Below, piece by piece: positions 36,227-44,837 of a DNA stretch of 64,000 nucleotides. Made by a program: the position numbers and the translations under genes. This DNA comes from Acetobacteroides hydrogenigenes (lineage in GTDB: Bacteria > Bacteroidota > Bacteroidia > Bacteroidales > ZOR0009). The first letter of the stretch is position 1; each line of letters begins with the position of its first letter. A model generated the notes under the pieces. That model saw nothing but the letters and a program-made list of their open reading frames with translations, was not told the DNA's origin and made no database searches. The stretch lies in NCBI RefSeq assembly GCF_004340205.1, contig NZ_SLWB01000011.1, positions 62,001-126,000 on the forward strand. Reading direction: 5' to 3'.

Positions 36227-36343
36227 GCCTTTCCGTTTTGCTGCGAAGATAGCAAAAATAGCCCGAGCAGCGGTTTCATGAAAAATATATGAACAATCTG
36301 ACAACAAATTCGCTTTCTTTACATAACCATTCAAGAAAACGGC

Positions 36344-36955
36344 ATGTTAGTCAAAATTTACCCTGAAAATCCAAACGAGCGCCAAATTAATGAGGTGGTA
36401 AGAGTGCTCGAGAACGATGGAGTTATCATTTACCCCACCGATTCTGTTTATGCGCTTGGTTGCAGCCTAAAAAGTAAAAAAGGGCTCGAACGCATCCTTA
36501 AAATAAAAGGGCTCAAGCAAAAGGATGTTGATTTTTCTATAATATGTACTGATTTAAGCAATCTATCCCAGTTCGCAAGAGTCGACAACACCACCTTTAA
36601 GCTGATGAAGAAAAACCTACCTGGACCTTTTACCTTCATCCTGCCGGCATCCAACCGAATACCAGATACCTTTTTGGACAGGAAAAAGACCATTGGCATC
36701 CGCATCCCCGATAACCCTATTCCGATAGCCATAACCGCAGCCCTAGGACAACCTCTTATCACCACATCCATTAAGGACGACGACGAAATTATAGAGTACA
36801 CTACCGATCCGGAACTAATCCACGAACGCTTTGAGCATCTTGTAGACTTAACTATTGATGGTGGATACGGTGGGAACGTTGCTACAACGGTTGTTGACTG
36901 CACAGGCGCCGAAACTGAAATTGTGAGGGAAGGGAAAGGAGAACTTACTGAGTAA
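36344..36955 (+). CDS. YciO/Sua5/YrdC family protein (L-threonylcarbamoyladenylate synthase type)
   Basis: A 203-residue protein of the YrdC/Sua5 fold. The family motifs GVIIYPTDSVYALGC (26-40), SIICTDLSNLSQFA, NLPGPFTFILPAS and KTIGIRIPDNPI are present. Members make threonylcarbamoyl-AMP for tRNA t6A modification. This protein resembles the YciO subgroup, whose catalytic competence is debated, because the KxR-SxN pattern is modified (KIKGLKQKD). There is no Sua5 domain at the C-terminus. Confidence 0.88.
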   Translation: MLVKIYPENPNERQINEVVRVLENDGVIIYPTDSVYALGCSLKSKKGLERILKIKGLKQKDVDFSIICTDLSNLSQFARVDNTTFKLMKKNLPGPFTFILPASNRIPDTFLDRKKTIGIRIPDNPIPIAITAALGQPLITTSIKDDDEIIEYTTDPELIHERFEHLVDLTIDGGYGGNVATTVVDCTGAETEIVREGKGELTE

Positions 36956-36975
36956 GCAAATGGTATAAATACAAA

Positions 36976-37006
36976 AAAAGGTCGTTCAAATTGAACGACC
37001 TTTTCT
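36976..37006. terminator. Bidirectional intrinsic terminator
   Basis: Arms AAAAGGTCGTTCAA and TTGAACGACCTTTT, between the convergent YciO-type and RRM genes. Confidence 0.92.
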
Positions 37007-37022
37007 TTATTGTAAGAGTTGA

Positions 37023-37334
37023 TTAGTAGCGATTTCTTGGGCCACGGTTTCCACCGCCTCTGTTGCCACCAAAAGAGCCTCTTGGCTTATCTTCTCTTGG
37101 CTTTGCTTCAGATACAGAAATTGTTCTTCCATCGTACTCAACTTGGTTGAGTTCCTCGATAGCACGATTAGCCTCCTCATCAGAAGCCATCTCTACGAAA
37201 CCAAATCCTCTTGAGCGGCCGGTTACCTTGTCCGTAATTACTTTTGCAGAGCTAACTTGTCCGTACTCTTCAAAAAGTTGTGCTAGGTCATCATCATTGA
37301 CTCTAAAACTCAAGTTCGAAATAAAAATGTTCAT
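37023..37334 (-). CDS. Small RRM RNA-binding protein
   Basis: A 103-residue protein with one RNA-recognition motif: RNP2 is NIFISNL (2-8) and RNP1 is RGFGFVEM (about 42-49). A Gly/Arg/Asn-rich tail follows (GGNRGGGNRGPRNRY). These short RRM proteins are abundant in Bacteroidota and cyanobacteria and bind single-stranded RNA; some act as global post-transcriptional regulators in Bacteroides. It has a long upstream region (37335-37689), which may carry a regulated 5' leader. Confidence 0.95.
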   Translation of the reverse strand: MNIFISNLSFRVNDDDLAQLFEEYGQVSSAKVITDKVTGRSRGFGFVEMASDEEANRAIEELNQVEYDGRTISVSEAKPREDKPRGSFGGNRGGGNRGPRNRY

Positions 37335-37689
37335 TTGTCTAAAAAAATTAAAGCTTTTTTCCTTTGTTTTCGGTGAGTCTTTTAGAGGAGTCGACGATGA
37401 CTTTTCTGAAATTTGATCTAGCTATTAGAATAACTTTCAAAAATTATAATCTGACAAACTAACTAGAAACTCAGACGGCAACAAATTCAAAGACAAATAT
37501 CGTTTCTTTTTCCAAATAATCAAGAGCACCCCTCATTTTTTTATAAAAAAAACACAATATTTCTTAAAACTAATGCATTTTTCCTGTTTCGCATGCAGTT
37601 TTTTAAGTTTTTCCATGGGCTGTTTTACTTTTTGTAGCCAAGCATGCTACAATTCATCCACCTCAAGGTTCCTTAAAAAAGTCTTTCGT
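37335..37689. other. Upstream region of the RRM gene
   Basis: AT-rich non-coding DNA. No defined hairpin or promoter was picked out with confidence; a long leader for the RRM gene is plausible. Confidence 0.35.
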
Positions 37690-39852
37690 TTACACTATAG
37701 CCAGCCCGTTTTTCCTCAGCGACTTCCATACTTTAGATGCAGATATAGCCTCTACACCACTATCTAAATGAGCCTTGGCTAACGCCTTCACCTCCTCGAC
37801 TCCTATAAAGTATCCTTTTTCTTCTAGCAAAAGGAAGAAGTCTTCCCAGAATCCGATCTCCTCAAGACGAAATATCACCTCAACCACTTTGCTTTGGTTG
37901 AAAATATGCAGCTTTGGACGACGACTATCGGTTAGCAAGAGTTGGTAGCCATCGGCAAGCCATACCAAGGTTCCGCTATCGGGAAAATGCTCGTTCTTAA
38001 CGGTTACCAAGCATCCGGCAACTAGCGTTGGGGGAACTTTCGTTTGTGGGACTTTACCGTCGAACCAAGTAACCACATTCTTCTCGAAACCTATACTATG
38101 CATATAGTTGTAGGTTGCCTTTCGTAACCCTTCGCCTAGCATTTCGAGGTCGGTATCTGCGTTGTCTGTAAAGAATATTTCGTTATTGGCAAACGGATTT
38201 TTCTTGTTCGATAGGAACTTTGCCCCATACTTTTCGGGATTGCAGCCGGCAGGACTATGAACGGTCATGGCAAAACGATGCCAAAAGGCTGATTGGATAA
38301 GCTTCTGCTCGAAGAGTTGACGTACCACCTCTAGTGAGTCTATGGTTTCCTGTGTGGTTTCTGAAGGGAAACCGTACATCAGGTAGGCATGCACCAGTAT
38401 GCCCGCCGACGAAAAGGCGCTGGTAACCTTTGCCGTTTGCTTAATGTCCACACCCTTACTCATTAGGGCAAGCAGCCGATCGGAGGCCACCTCGAGCCCC
38501 CCCGATACGGCAATACATCCAGCTCGAGCCATTAAAAGACAAAGATCGCGGGTAAAGCTGCGCTCGAACCGTACATTTGCCCACCAGCTTACGGTTAACC
38601 CTCGGCGAATAATCTCGAGCGATATTTTTTTAAGCAGCGCAGGGGGAGCCGCCTCATCAACAAAGTGGAAGCCCGATTGCCCGATTTGCCCCATTACGTT
38701 CTCCATCATATCCACAATGGCCATGGCATCGTAGGGCTCAAAGCGCTTAATGTAATCGAGCGTTACATCGCAAAAGGCGCACTTGGCCCAATAGCAGCCA
38801 TGTGCAAGAATAAGCTTATTCCAGCGGCCATCGCTCCATAACTTTAGCATTGGATTGGCCGTTTCTACCATATCGAGATACTTTCCAATAGGCAGCTGGC
38901 TGTACAGCGGTGCCGGGCGCTCGCCTCCCGGCACATCTAGGAGCGCGTTGCTTACGTTAACAATGGCACCATCTTTTAAAAAGGACGTTCGCACCAACGA
39001 ATCCTCGCCTCGGTTACCCTCTAGGTACTCCAACAGACGGAGAATAGAAATTTCTCCATCGTCGTAAAGGAGGTAGTCGATATACTCGAAAAGACGCGGA
39101 TCAGCGAGGTCGCGCAGCTCGGTGCTCACGTACCCTCCTCCCATCAGCACCTTTACGTTGGAATAGTTCTGCTTCAGCCATTTTGCACAGGCAAGCGCAG
39201 CATAAAGATTTCCGGGGAAAGGAATGGTAAAACCAACCACATCGGGTTTTACCTCGTTAAAATAGTCCGAAAATGTGTCCACAATTAGCCTATCGATAAG
39301 GTTGGGCACACCATCGACCATTGCCTTTAGGCTATCGAAGGTGGGCAGCGCTATGCAGAGCGACTCGGCATAGCGAATAAGCTCGAAGTGGGGCGATACG
39401 TTGCGGCGAATGAAATCGCTAATATCCTCGATGTAGAGCGTTGCCAGGTGCTTAGCCCTATCCACAACTCCCAAATCTCCAAACAGGAATTCGAGATCGG
39501 CGATATGCCTAAAGCGATCGCCCTCGGGAAGGAATCCGCGCTTGCCAATTCGGTTGGCCAACGTAAGGTCGTTGCTACGAAGGAACCGAACCACCGGTTC
39601 GATGGTTGAAACGTATCGACTGCGAAGGGCCAGAATCTTTGCATCCGTATGGCTGGTTACGCTAGCCTCATCAACCGATTCGAAAATGGTTGTAAGCATA
39701 TCTGCCGTAAAAAGCCGATCGATAAGCTCGATGCCCAGATCCTGCTGAAAGACATCAACTCCTTGTTTTGACAGGTAGCCCGCCAAGTAGGGCGTGGCTG
39801 GGTATGGCGTGTTTAGCTGGGTTAGCGGTGGGGTAACGAGTAGGATGCGCAT
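37690..39852 (-). CDS. B12-binding-domain radical SAM protein with CX4CX2C motif
   Basis: A 720-residue enzyme. The N-terminus (MRILLVTPPLTQLNTPYPATPYLAG) and the segment DVVGFTIPFPGNLYAALACAKWL...VLMGGGYVS (about 205-245) form a cobalamin-binding-like Rossmann domain. The radical SAM domain begins with HGCYWAKCAFCD; the cluster cysteines are Cys353, Cys358 and Cys361, spaced CX4CX2C instead of the usual CX3CX2C. SGGLEVASDRLL and YLMYGFPSET fit SAM binding. A C-terminal domain of about 150 residues is unassigned. It is a single gene, and the substrate is unknown. Confidence 0.88.
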   Translation of the reverse strand: MRILLVTPPLTQLNTPYPATPYLAGYLSKQGVDVFQQDLGIELIDRLFTADMLTTIFESVDEASVTSHTDAKILALRSRYVSTIEPVVRFLRSNDLTLANRIGKRGFLPEGDRFRHIADLEFLFGDLGVVDRAKHLATLYIEDISDFIRRNVSPHFELIRYAESLCIALPTFDSLKAMVDGVPNLIDRLIVDTFSDYFNEVKPDVVGFTIPFPGNLYAALACAKWLKQNYSNVKVLMGGGYVSTELRDLADPRLFEYIDYLLYDDGEISILRLLEYLEGNRGEDSLVRTSFLKDGAIVNVSNALLDVPGGERPAPLYSQLPIGKYLDMVETANPMLKLWSDGRWNKLILAHGCYWAKCAFCDVTLDYIKRFEPYDAMAIVDMMENVMGQIGQSGFHFVDEAAPPALLKKISLEIIRRGLTVSWWANVRFERSFTRDLCLLMARAGCIAVSGGLEVASDRLLALMSKGVDIKQTAKVTSAFSSAGILVHAYLMYGFPSETTQETIDSLEVVRQLFEQKLIQSAFWHRFAMTVHSPAGCNPEKYGAKFLSNKKNPFANNEIFFTDNADTDLEMLGEGLRKATYNYMHSIGFEKNVVTWFDGKVPQTKVPPTLVAGCLVTVKNEHFPDSGTLVWLADGYQLLLTDSRRPKLHIFNQSKVVEVIFRLEEIGFWEDFFLLLEEKGYFIGVEEVKALAKAHLDSGVEAISASKVWKSLRKNGLAIV

Positions 39853-39991
39853 TGCAGATGATCTCTTCGGTAAATAAAGCCCAAATATACTAGAAAAAGG
39901 GCGAACAGAGCATCAGGTAGAAACAGCAGACTACATGCCGATTTACGCCACTAAACAAATGAACCCTACCGCTGTTTAGGTAGAAAAACAA

Positions 39992-40576
39992 ATGAAAATG
40001 AAAAAAATACTAGCAGCGCTTTTACTGGTTGCCTCAGCATCGGCATTTGGGCAGCAGAAATGGACGGTAGACCCATCGCACTCGGGGGTAAGGTTTACGG
40101 TTATGCACATAATGGTATCGGAGGTTGAAGGCCGCTTCACCAAGTTTAACGGTACCATCGACGCCCCATGGCCCAATTTCGTCAATGCCAAAATCAGCTT
40201 CACCGTCGATGTGAACAGCATCAACACCGACGACGACATCCGCAATGAACACCTTAAATCCGACGATTTCTTTAATGCAGGAAAGTACCCCAACATGACC
40301 TTTACCAGCACTTCGTTTAGAAAGGTAAAGGACAACAAGTACGCGCTAGAGGGCAACCTAACGATTAGGGACGTTACCAAAAAGGTAAAGTTCGACGTTA
40401 CCTACCTAGGTAAGGCAAAATCGCAGCGCGGAACCGTTGCCGGGTTTAAAGCAACCGCAATTATCGACCGCCTGGCATACGGGCTAAAATGGAATGCACT
40501 TGCCGATGCAGGGGGGTCTATAGTCGGAAAGGATGTAACCATCAGCCTTAACCTCGAATTCGTCGAGACAAAGTGA
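39992..40576 (+). CDS. YceI family periplasmic protein
   Basis: A 194-residue protein with a signal peptide (1-20, ending AFGQ) and the YceI lipocalin-like beta-barrel: WTVDPSHSGVRFTVMH (24-39), DVNSINTDDDIRNEHLKSDDFF, YPNMTFTST and GNLTIRDVTKKV. YceI proteins bind isoprenoid-like ligands, such as polyprenyl chains, in the periplasm. It has the normal length. It is a single gene, with no obvious operon partner. Confidence 0.95.
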   Translation: MKMKKILAALLLVASASAFGQQKWTVDPSHSGVRFTVMHIMVSEVEGRFTKFNGTIDAPWPNFVNAKISFTVDVNSINTDDDIRNEHLKSDDFFNAGKYPNMTFTSTSFRKVKDNKYALEGNLTIRDVTKKVKFDVTYLGKAKSQRGTVAGFKATAIIDRLAYGLKWNALADAGGSIVGKDVTISLNLEFVETK

Positions 40577-40788
40577 TCCTCCTGCACAAAGGGAGCTCGT
40601 TTACTCTTCTTTTAGACTCAACGCTACTGGGCCATTTCTCCCTTTGGAGGATGGCCCAAGCTATTTTTAAACGAAGCTGTAGACCTACGGAATGGGCCAA
40701 GTTTCATTTTTTTGATGGATTTGTTGACCGACAAATGGAGGTAAAACCATTATAGTCCCCACTCATCGCCAAGACCCGTAGCAAAATT

Positions 40789-41262
40789 CTACTCCGCCTC
40801 CTTCGTAGCCCTAAAGGTTATGGTTCCCTTGTCCGACGTTAGGATCAGCGTCGATTCATCAACCGTAATTGTTTGCGGGCTAGCAAGCAGGCTATGGTAA
40901 AGGTTCTCGATATCGCCGATTACCCCCATGCAGAGCATCTTGGTTGCCCCTACCTTATCGAATGCCACCACATTGCCATTTATAGAGAATACACCGAAGT
41001 AGCTGTTGCAGCATCGGCCATGAATGCGGGATGTTTTTTGATCGAAGACCAGCGTGGCGGGCTCTTCGGCAGGAACAACCAGCGTTTTATCGCCGCTCTC
41101 AATTTTAACCATGCTCCACGTCTTGGAGTAGAGCAACGTATCGCTAAAACCGTTAGCAACCACCGCAGCGGACGACTTAGAGGCTTCTGAAGAGGAAACC
41201 TTGGCGGAGGTACATCCGCCCACAGCTGCAACCACAGCCAAAAGTAAAACTGAAATTCTCAT
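40789..41262 (-). CDS. META-domain lipoprotein (HslJ-like)
   Basis: A 157-residue protein with a lipoprotein signal (LLAVVAAVGGC, lipidated Cys17). A META domain follows: a Trp-containing first strand (KTWSMVKIESG), RIHGRCCNSYFGVFSI, where the family GxxGCNxxxG is changed to GRCCNSYFG, and the conserved TKMLCMG segment with its Cys. HslJ-like proteins are envelope stress proteins of unclear mechanism. The HAD phosphatase gene lies immediately upstream on the same strand. Confidence 0.87.
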   Translation of the reverse strand: MRISVLLLAVVAAVGGCTSAKVSSSEASKSSAAVVANGFSDTLLYSKTWSMVKIESGDKTLVVPAEEPATLVFDQKTSRIHGRCCNSYFGVFSINGNVVAFDKVGATKMLCMGVIGDIENLYHSLLASPQTITVDESTLILTSDKGTITFRATKEAE

Positions 41263-41310
41263 ATTGCTTATATTTTACGAGCATCGGCGGCAGCTACCAT
41301 GCCAAAAATG

Positions 41311-42123
41311 CTACTGTTGATTAAAAAACAGGCTAACCGCCTGCGAAAAGCCTGAGCTAGATGCATCGGCCACCACCCTATGCTGCTGCCTAAGCTGCTC
41401 GGGAGCGTTGGCCACCACGTAGCTGTTGGGCGTAAAATCGAGCATATCCACATCGTTAAAGTCGTTCCCCAGCACCATTACATCTTTGGGCAAGACATTG
41501 AGCTTAGAGGCCAACATTTCCAGCGCATGGCCCTTCGACACATTCTTGTCGAACACCTCTACCCACATATTTTCGCCGTTGATGGGCGATGTGGTTCGGA
41601 TAACCTTAAAATCGGGAAGGCTGGCAGCAATTCGCTCGAAACGATCCAGATCGGGTTCAATAAAGGCCAGCGCCTGGCACGACTCGGGATACTCATCAGC
41701 CCCTAAAGGAAAGCAGTAGTCGGGGTAGTGCCGCATGCGCTCGTGGAAGTCGGATACGGGATTTTCGGTAGCCGAGTAGTAAAAGTGGTGCGTATCGGGA
41801 ACCGGCTTGTGCAGCATAAAGTCGAGGTTATGACGCGTAAGCTCCGTTACCAGATGCTTAACCCGATTCGAGGATAGCTGAGCGCTAAAAATGATTTCAC
41901 CTGTTCGCCAATCCATAACGCCAACACCTGTTGAAAAAATGAGGTAGTCGATAGGAAACGTGCGGGGGATATTCCTCAGAATGGCGTAGAACGACCGCCC
42001 TGTTGCAACAACACGAACTACTCCCCTATTGCCAAGCATCCTAAGGGTATCTAAGTCCTTCCTAGACACCTTTCCTCCATTAGGAAGAAGCGTTCCATCG
42101 AGATCGGTTGCTACAATTTTCAT
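41311..42123 (-). CDS. Cof-type HAD phosphatase
   Basis: A 270-residue haloacid-dehalogenase hydrolase of the Cof/IIB type, probably a sugar-phosphate or nucleotide phosphatase. Motif I is DLDGTLLPNGG (7-17) with the nucleophile Asp, motif II is VVATGRS, the motif III lysine is in NVSKGHALEML, and motif IV is GNDFNDVDML. The C2-type cap domain fills the middle (about 85-185). The substrate is not predictable. It reads into the META lipoprotein gene after 48 bases. Confidence 0.93.
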   Translation of the reverse strand: MKIVATDLDGTLLPNGGKVSRKDLDTLRMLGNRGVVRVVATGRSFYAILRNIPRTFPIDYLIFSTGVGVMDWRTGEIIFSAQLSSNRVKHLVTELTRHNLDFMLHKPVPDTHHFYYSATENPVSDFHERMRHYPDYCFPLGADEYPESCQALAFIEPDLDRFERIAASLPDFKVIRTTSPINGENMWVEVFDKNVSKGHALEMLASKLNVLPKDVMVLGNDFNDVDMLDFTPNSYVVANAPEQLRQQHRVVADASSSGFSQAVSLFFNQQ

Positions 42124-42569
42124 CGACTAATAGATTTTAGACATTAGACGTTAGACATTAGATTTTGGATCAACGTTGTTAGCTATGCTCTACATTCAAT
42201 AAGGGCTGTCATTCCTGGCTAGTCCCGGAATATAGAAAAGAAATCCAATAGATTCTAAAAAGCCCCCGCTTCTCGGGATTTCTGCTTTGCTACAACCTTC
42301 GGGCTACTCATTAAATCCCGTGACAAGCACGCGATGACACTCCGAGAGCAAGCAATTCCTTAACTAAACGAGCAGGGTATAGCGCCATGATTATGCATTC
42401 TCTATTTTCGTTAACGTCCCTTTCAACTTCCGTATAACTCCGGTATAACTCCCGTTTAACTTCTTCCTTATAGAAATAAAAAATCCAAAAGGATTACTTG
42501 CAACTTACCAGCTTTTGCCTGTAAAATCAAATAACCCTTTTGGATATTTAGGTATCTTAAGAAGCCTGT
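42124..42569. repeat. Intergenic region after dnaN with short repeats
   Basis: Holds TTAGACATTAGACGTTAGACATTAG (10-bp steps) at 42137-42160 and copy 3 of the 11-bp element at 42410-42470 (ACTTCCGTATA, ACTCCGGTATA, ACTCCCGTTTA). It ends with a large stem-loop whose arms (ATCCAAAAGG and CCTTTTGGAT, 42483-42545) may terminate dnaN. No gene is seen. Confidence 0.6.
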
Positions 42570-43700
42570 CTATGCGTTAATCATCATAGGCATTAGCAGC
42601 ATAAGCGTATCGTCGAATTCGCCAACTTGGGTAGTCGGAAGGATCAAGCCTGCACGTGATGGATCAGCAAGTTCCAAAACCACCTCTTCGCTTTCGATAT
42701 TTGCAAGAATTTCGGAAAGGAAGGTTGATTTGAAGCCAATCTCCATATCGTCGCCCTCGTACTGACAGCTAAGGCGCTCGATAGCCGAAATCGAAAAGTC
42801 TAGGTCTTGCGCCGAAACGGTAAGCTGGTTGCCGTTTATTTTAAGCTTGATAAGGTTGCTGGCCTGGTTAGAGCAAACCGACACGCGACGAACGCAGTTA
42901 AGCAGTTCTGCCCTATCAATGGTAAGCCTATTAGGGTTATTGGTTGGGATTACCGAGTTGTAGGCAGGGTAGGTTCCTTCCACCAAGCGGCATACCAGCT
43001 TAAAGTTAGTAAGGGTAAACGAAGCATTCTTAGAGTCGAATGCAACAGCAACATCGTTAGATTCCTTAGCCAAAAGTGCCTTTAGCAGGTTGGCTGGCTT
43101 CTTAGGAAGAATAAACGAGGCAGCCCCCGAAGGATGAACATCGGTTCTCTTGTAGCGAACCAGCTTATGAGCATCCGAAGCAACAAAGGTTGCCGATTCG
43201 GTATCGAAGTCGATGTTGATACCGTTCATTACCGGACGAAGCTCGTCGTCGGCAGTAGCAAACACGGTTTTGGTAATACCATCGAGAAGGGCATCGGGGT
43301 TGATGCCAACCTCAAACTTCGACTCCTCCTTAATAAGTGGGACTGTGGGAAAATCCTCGGCGCTAGCACCAGGGATGTTGAACTTACCCTTTTCCCAGCT
43401 AATCTCTACATCGAGATTCTCAGGGTTTACGATAAATGTAAGAGGTTGCTCAGGAAACTCCTTCAAGGTGTCGGTCAACAGCTTTGCAGGAATAGCAATA
43501 TCCCCCTCTTCCACCACATTCTCAATATGGAGGGTGGTTTCCATGGTGGATTCCAAATCGGAAGCAGTAACCTTAAGCTCGTTGTTGTGGAGCATAAACA
43601 AGAAGTTGTCCAAAATAGGAAGCGTATTCTTGCTATTAATCACCCTGCTGATAAGCTGTAGGTGGCTCAAGAGTTCGGTGCTGGATACTACGAATTTCAT
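42570..43700 (-). CDS. dnaN: DNA polymerase III beta subunit (sliding clamp)
   Basis: A 376-residue ring-forming clamp that tethers DNA polymerase III to the template. It begins MKFVVSSTELLSHLQLISRVI and has three repeated clamp domains of about 120 residues, with LPILDNFLF, GDIAIPAKLL, RPVMNGINID and the C-terminal LILPTTQ..LMLLMPMMI that contacts partner proteins. Length and start fit the family. It lies just downstream of the gldF-gldG-DUF4340 genes, a neighbourhood known in other Bacteroidota. Confidence 0.98.
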   Translation of the reverse strand: MKFVVSSTELLSHLQLISRVINSKNTLPILDNFLFMLHNNELKVTASDLESTMETTLHIENVVEEGDIAIPAKLLTDTLKEFPEQPLTFIVNPENLDVEISWEKGKFNIPGASAEDFPTVPLIKEESKFEVGINPDALLDGITKTVFATADDELRPVMNGINIDFDTESATFVASDAHKLVRYKRTDVHPSGAASFILPKKPANLLKALLAKESNDVAVAFDSKNASFTLTNFKLVCRLVEGTYPAYNSVIPTNNPNRLTIDRAELLNCVRRVSVCSNQASNLIKLKINGNQLTVSAQDLDFSISAIERLSCQYEGDDMEIGFKSTFLSEILANIESEEVVLELADPSRAGLILPTTQVGEFDDTLMLLMPMMINA

Positions 43701-43760
43701 TCCTTAATTATTTAATTTTCAAAAGTATTTTCTTTTGCACTTTAGAATTCAAGTATACAA

Positions 43761-43787
43761 AAAAAAGGGGTAGATGCTACCCCTTTC
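43761..43787 (-). terminator. Intrinsic terminator after the DUF4340 gene
   Basis: Arms AAAGGGGTAG and CTACCCCTTT on the minus strand, then a T run. Confidence 0.9.
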
Positions 43788-43788
43788 C

Positions 43789-44778
43789 CTAATTAGTTAT
43801 TAAAAAGAAATGAACATCCTGCAAAAGAATGTCGTAATCTACCCAGTTTGCCATTACAACCTGCTTGTCGCCATCGAAAATCACGTAAAGCTTATCGCGG
43901 TCGTACTTAAGCGGTCGGCCGTAGGCGTCGTACTCGTCGCCAACAGGCATCAGGTATAGCTTAAACACCTCAGACTTGCCATCGACCGATGCGATGCTGA
44001 TAATAGCCTCCGGCTCGGAAAGCACCAACGTGCGCAGCTCAAACTCATCCATTTTAACCAGTTGCTTAAAGCCCAGCTCCCTATATAGCGAAAGGTAGAA
44101 GTCAAGCTGCTCTGCGTTGAAATCGGGAACCTCCTGCTGCTTGTATATGTCGTATAGATGAAAGTTGCCGTCCGTCCCTCGGAATAGCTTAAAACTGCGC
44201 TGAGGCTTTGTCAAGTTATCCACCGTGATGGATACGATATCGCTCGGCATAAGCGAAAGCAGCAAATTCTGATGCCATTCGGCTGGATTTACCGACAGCG
44301 TAGATGCAGGGCTGTAGTTAGAACCCGGTATTTGAAGCAGATATATCTTAGCCTTACCATCTACAACACCAATTGAGCCTATACTGGGATTCGGAAACTC
44401 CGCAACTCTAAACTTGGTAGCAACCCGTCCATCGGCCTCAGCTGTTATGGTGTAGCCTTCGTCCAGCGCCAAAGCCGCATCCTTTCTAACTTTTCTCGGT
44501 AGCGGCATTTTTACCTCAACATTTTCGAGGAAGTAGAGTAGCTGCTGAATCATCATTGGCTTTACCTCTCCTTTCCCATTTACGAACCAAACGCCATTAC
44601 GCTTTTCGAGAACCACGCTAGAGGTATCCTTTTCTATCACGATTCGCGTAAGCGAATTAACATCTTTAACGGCAAAACCCTTAGAGCTGGTAATAATGTC
44701 GGTGTATAAGTAAGCCGCAACAAAGCCCGCCCCTAAAACAACAATAAAAATCGATATCCAAACTATCCTTTTCGACAT
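43789..44778 (-). CDS. DUF4340 domain protein, partner of GldFG
   Basis: A 329-residue protein with one N-terminal membrane helix (IVWISIFIVVLGAGFVAAYLY, about 5-25) and a large extracytoplasmic beta-rich domain holding the DUF4340 pattern (LTRIVIEKDTSSVVLEKRNGVWFV, then a second similar half). DUF4340 genes usually accompany ABC-2 transporters of the GldF/GldG type, as here, where it is the third gene of gldF-gldG-DUF4340. Its role is unknown, probably in the periplasmic part of the complex. Confidence 0.87.
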   Translation of the reverse strand: MSKRIVWISIFIVVLGAGFVAAYLYTDIITSSKGFAVKDVNSLTRIVIEKDTSSVVLEKRNGVWFVNGKGEVKPMMIQQLLYFLENVEVKMPLPRKVRKDAALALDEGYTITAEADGRVATKFRVAEFPNPSIGSIGVVDGKAKIYLLQIPGSNYSPASTLSVNPAEWHQNLLLSLMPSDIVSITVDNLTKPQRSFKLFRGTDGNFHLYDIYKQQEVPDFNAEQLDFYLSLYRELGFKQLVKMDEFELRTLVLSEPEAIISIASVDGKSEVFKLYLMPVGDEYDAYGRPLKYDRDKLYVIFDGDKQVVMANWVDYDILLQDVHFFLITN

Positions 44779-44837
44779 GAATGAGAATTAAAAGATTACT
44801 ACACTCGGCAGTGCATAAGCAACACCTCTAGCCTAAC

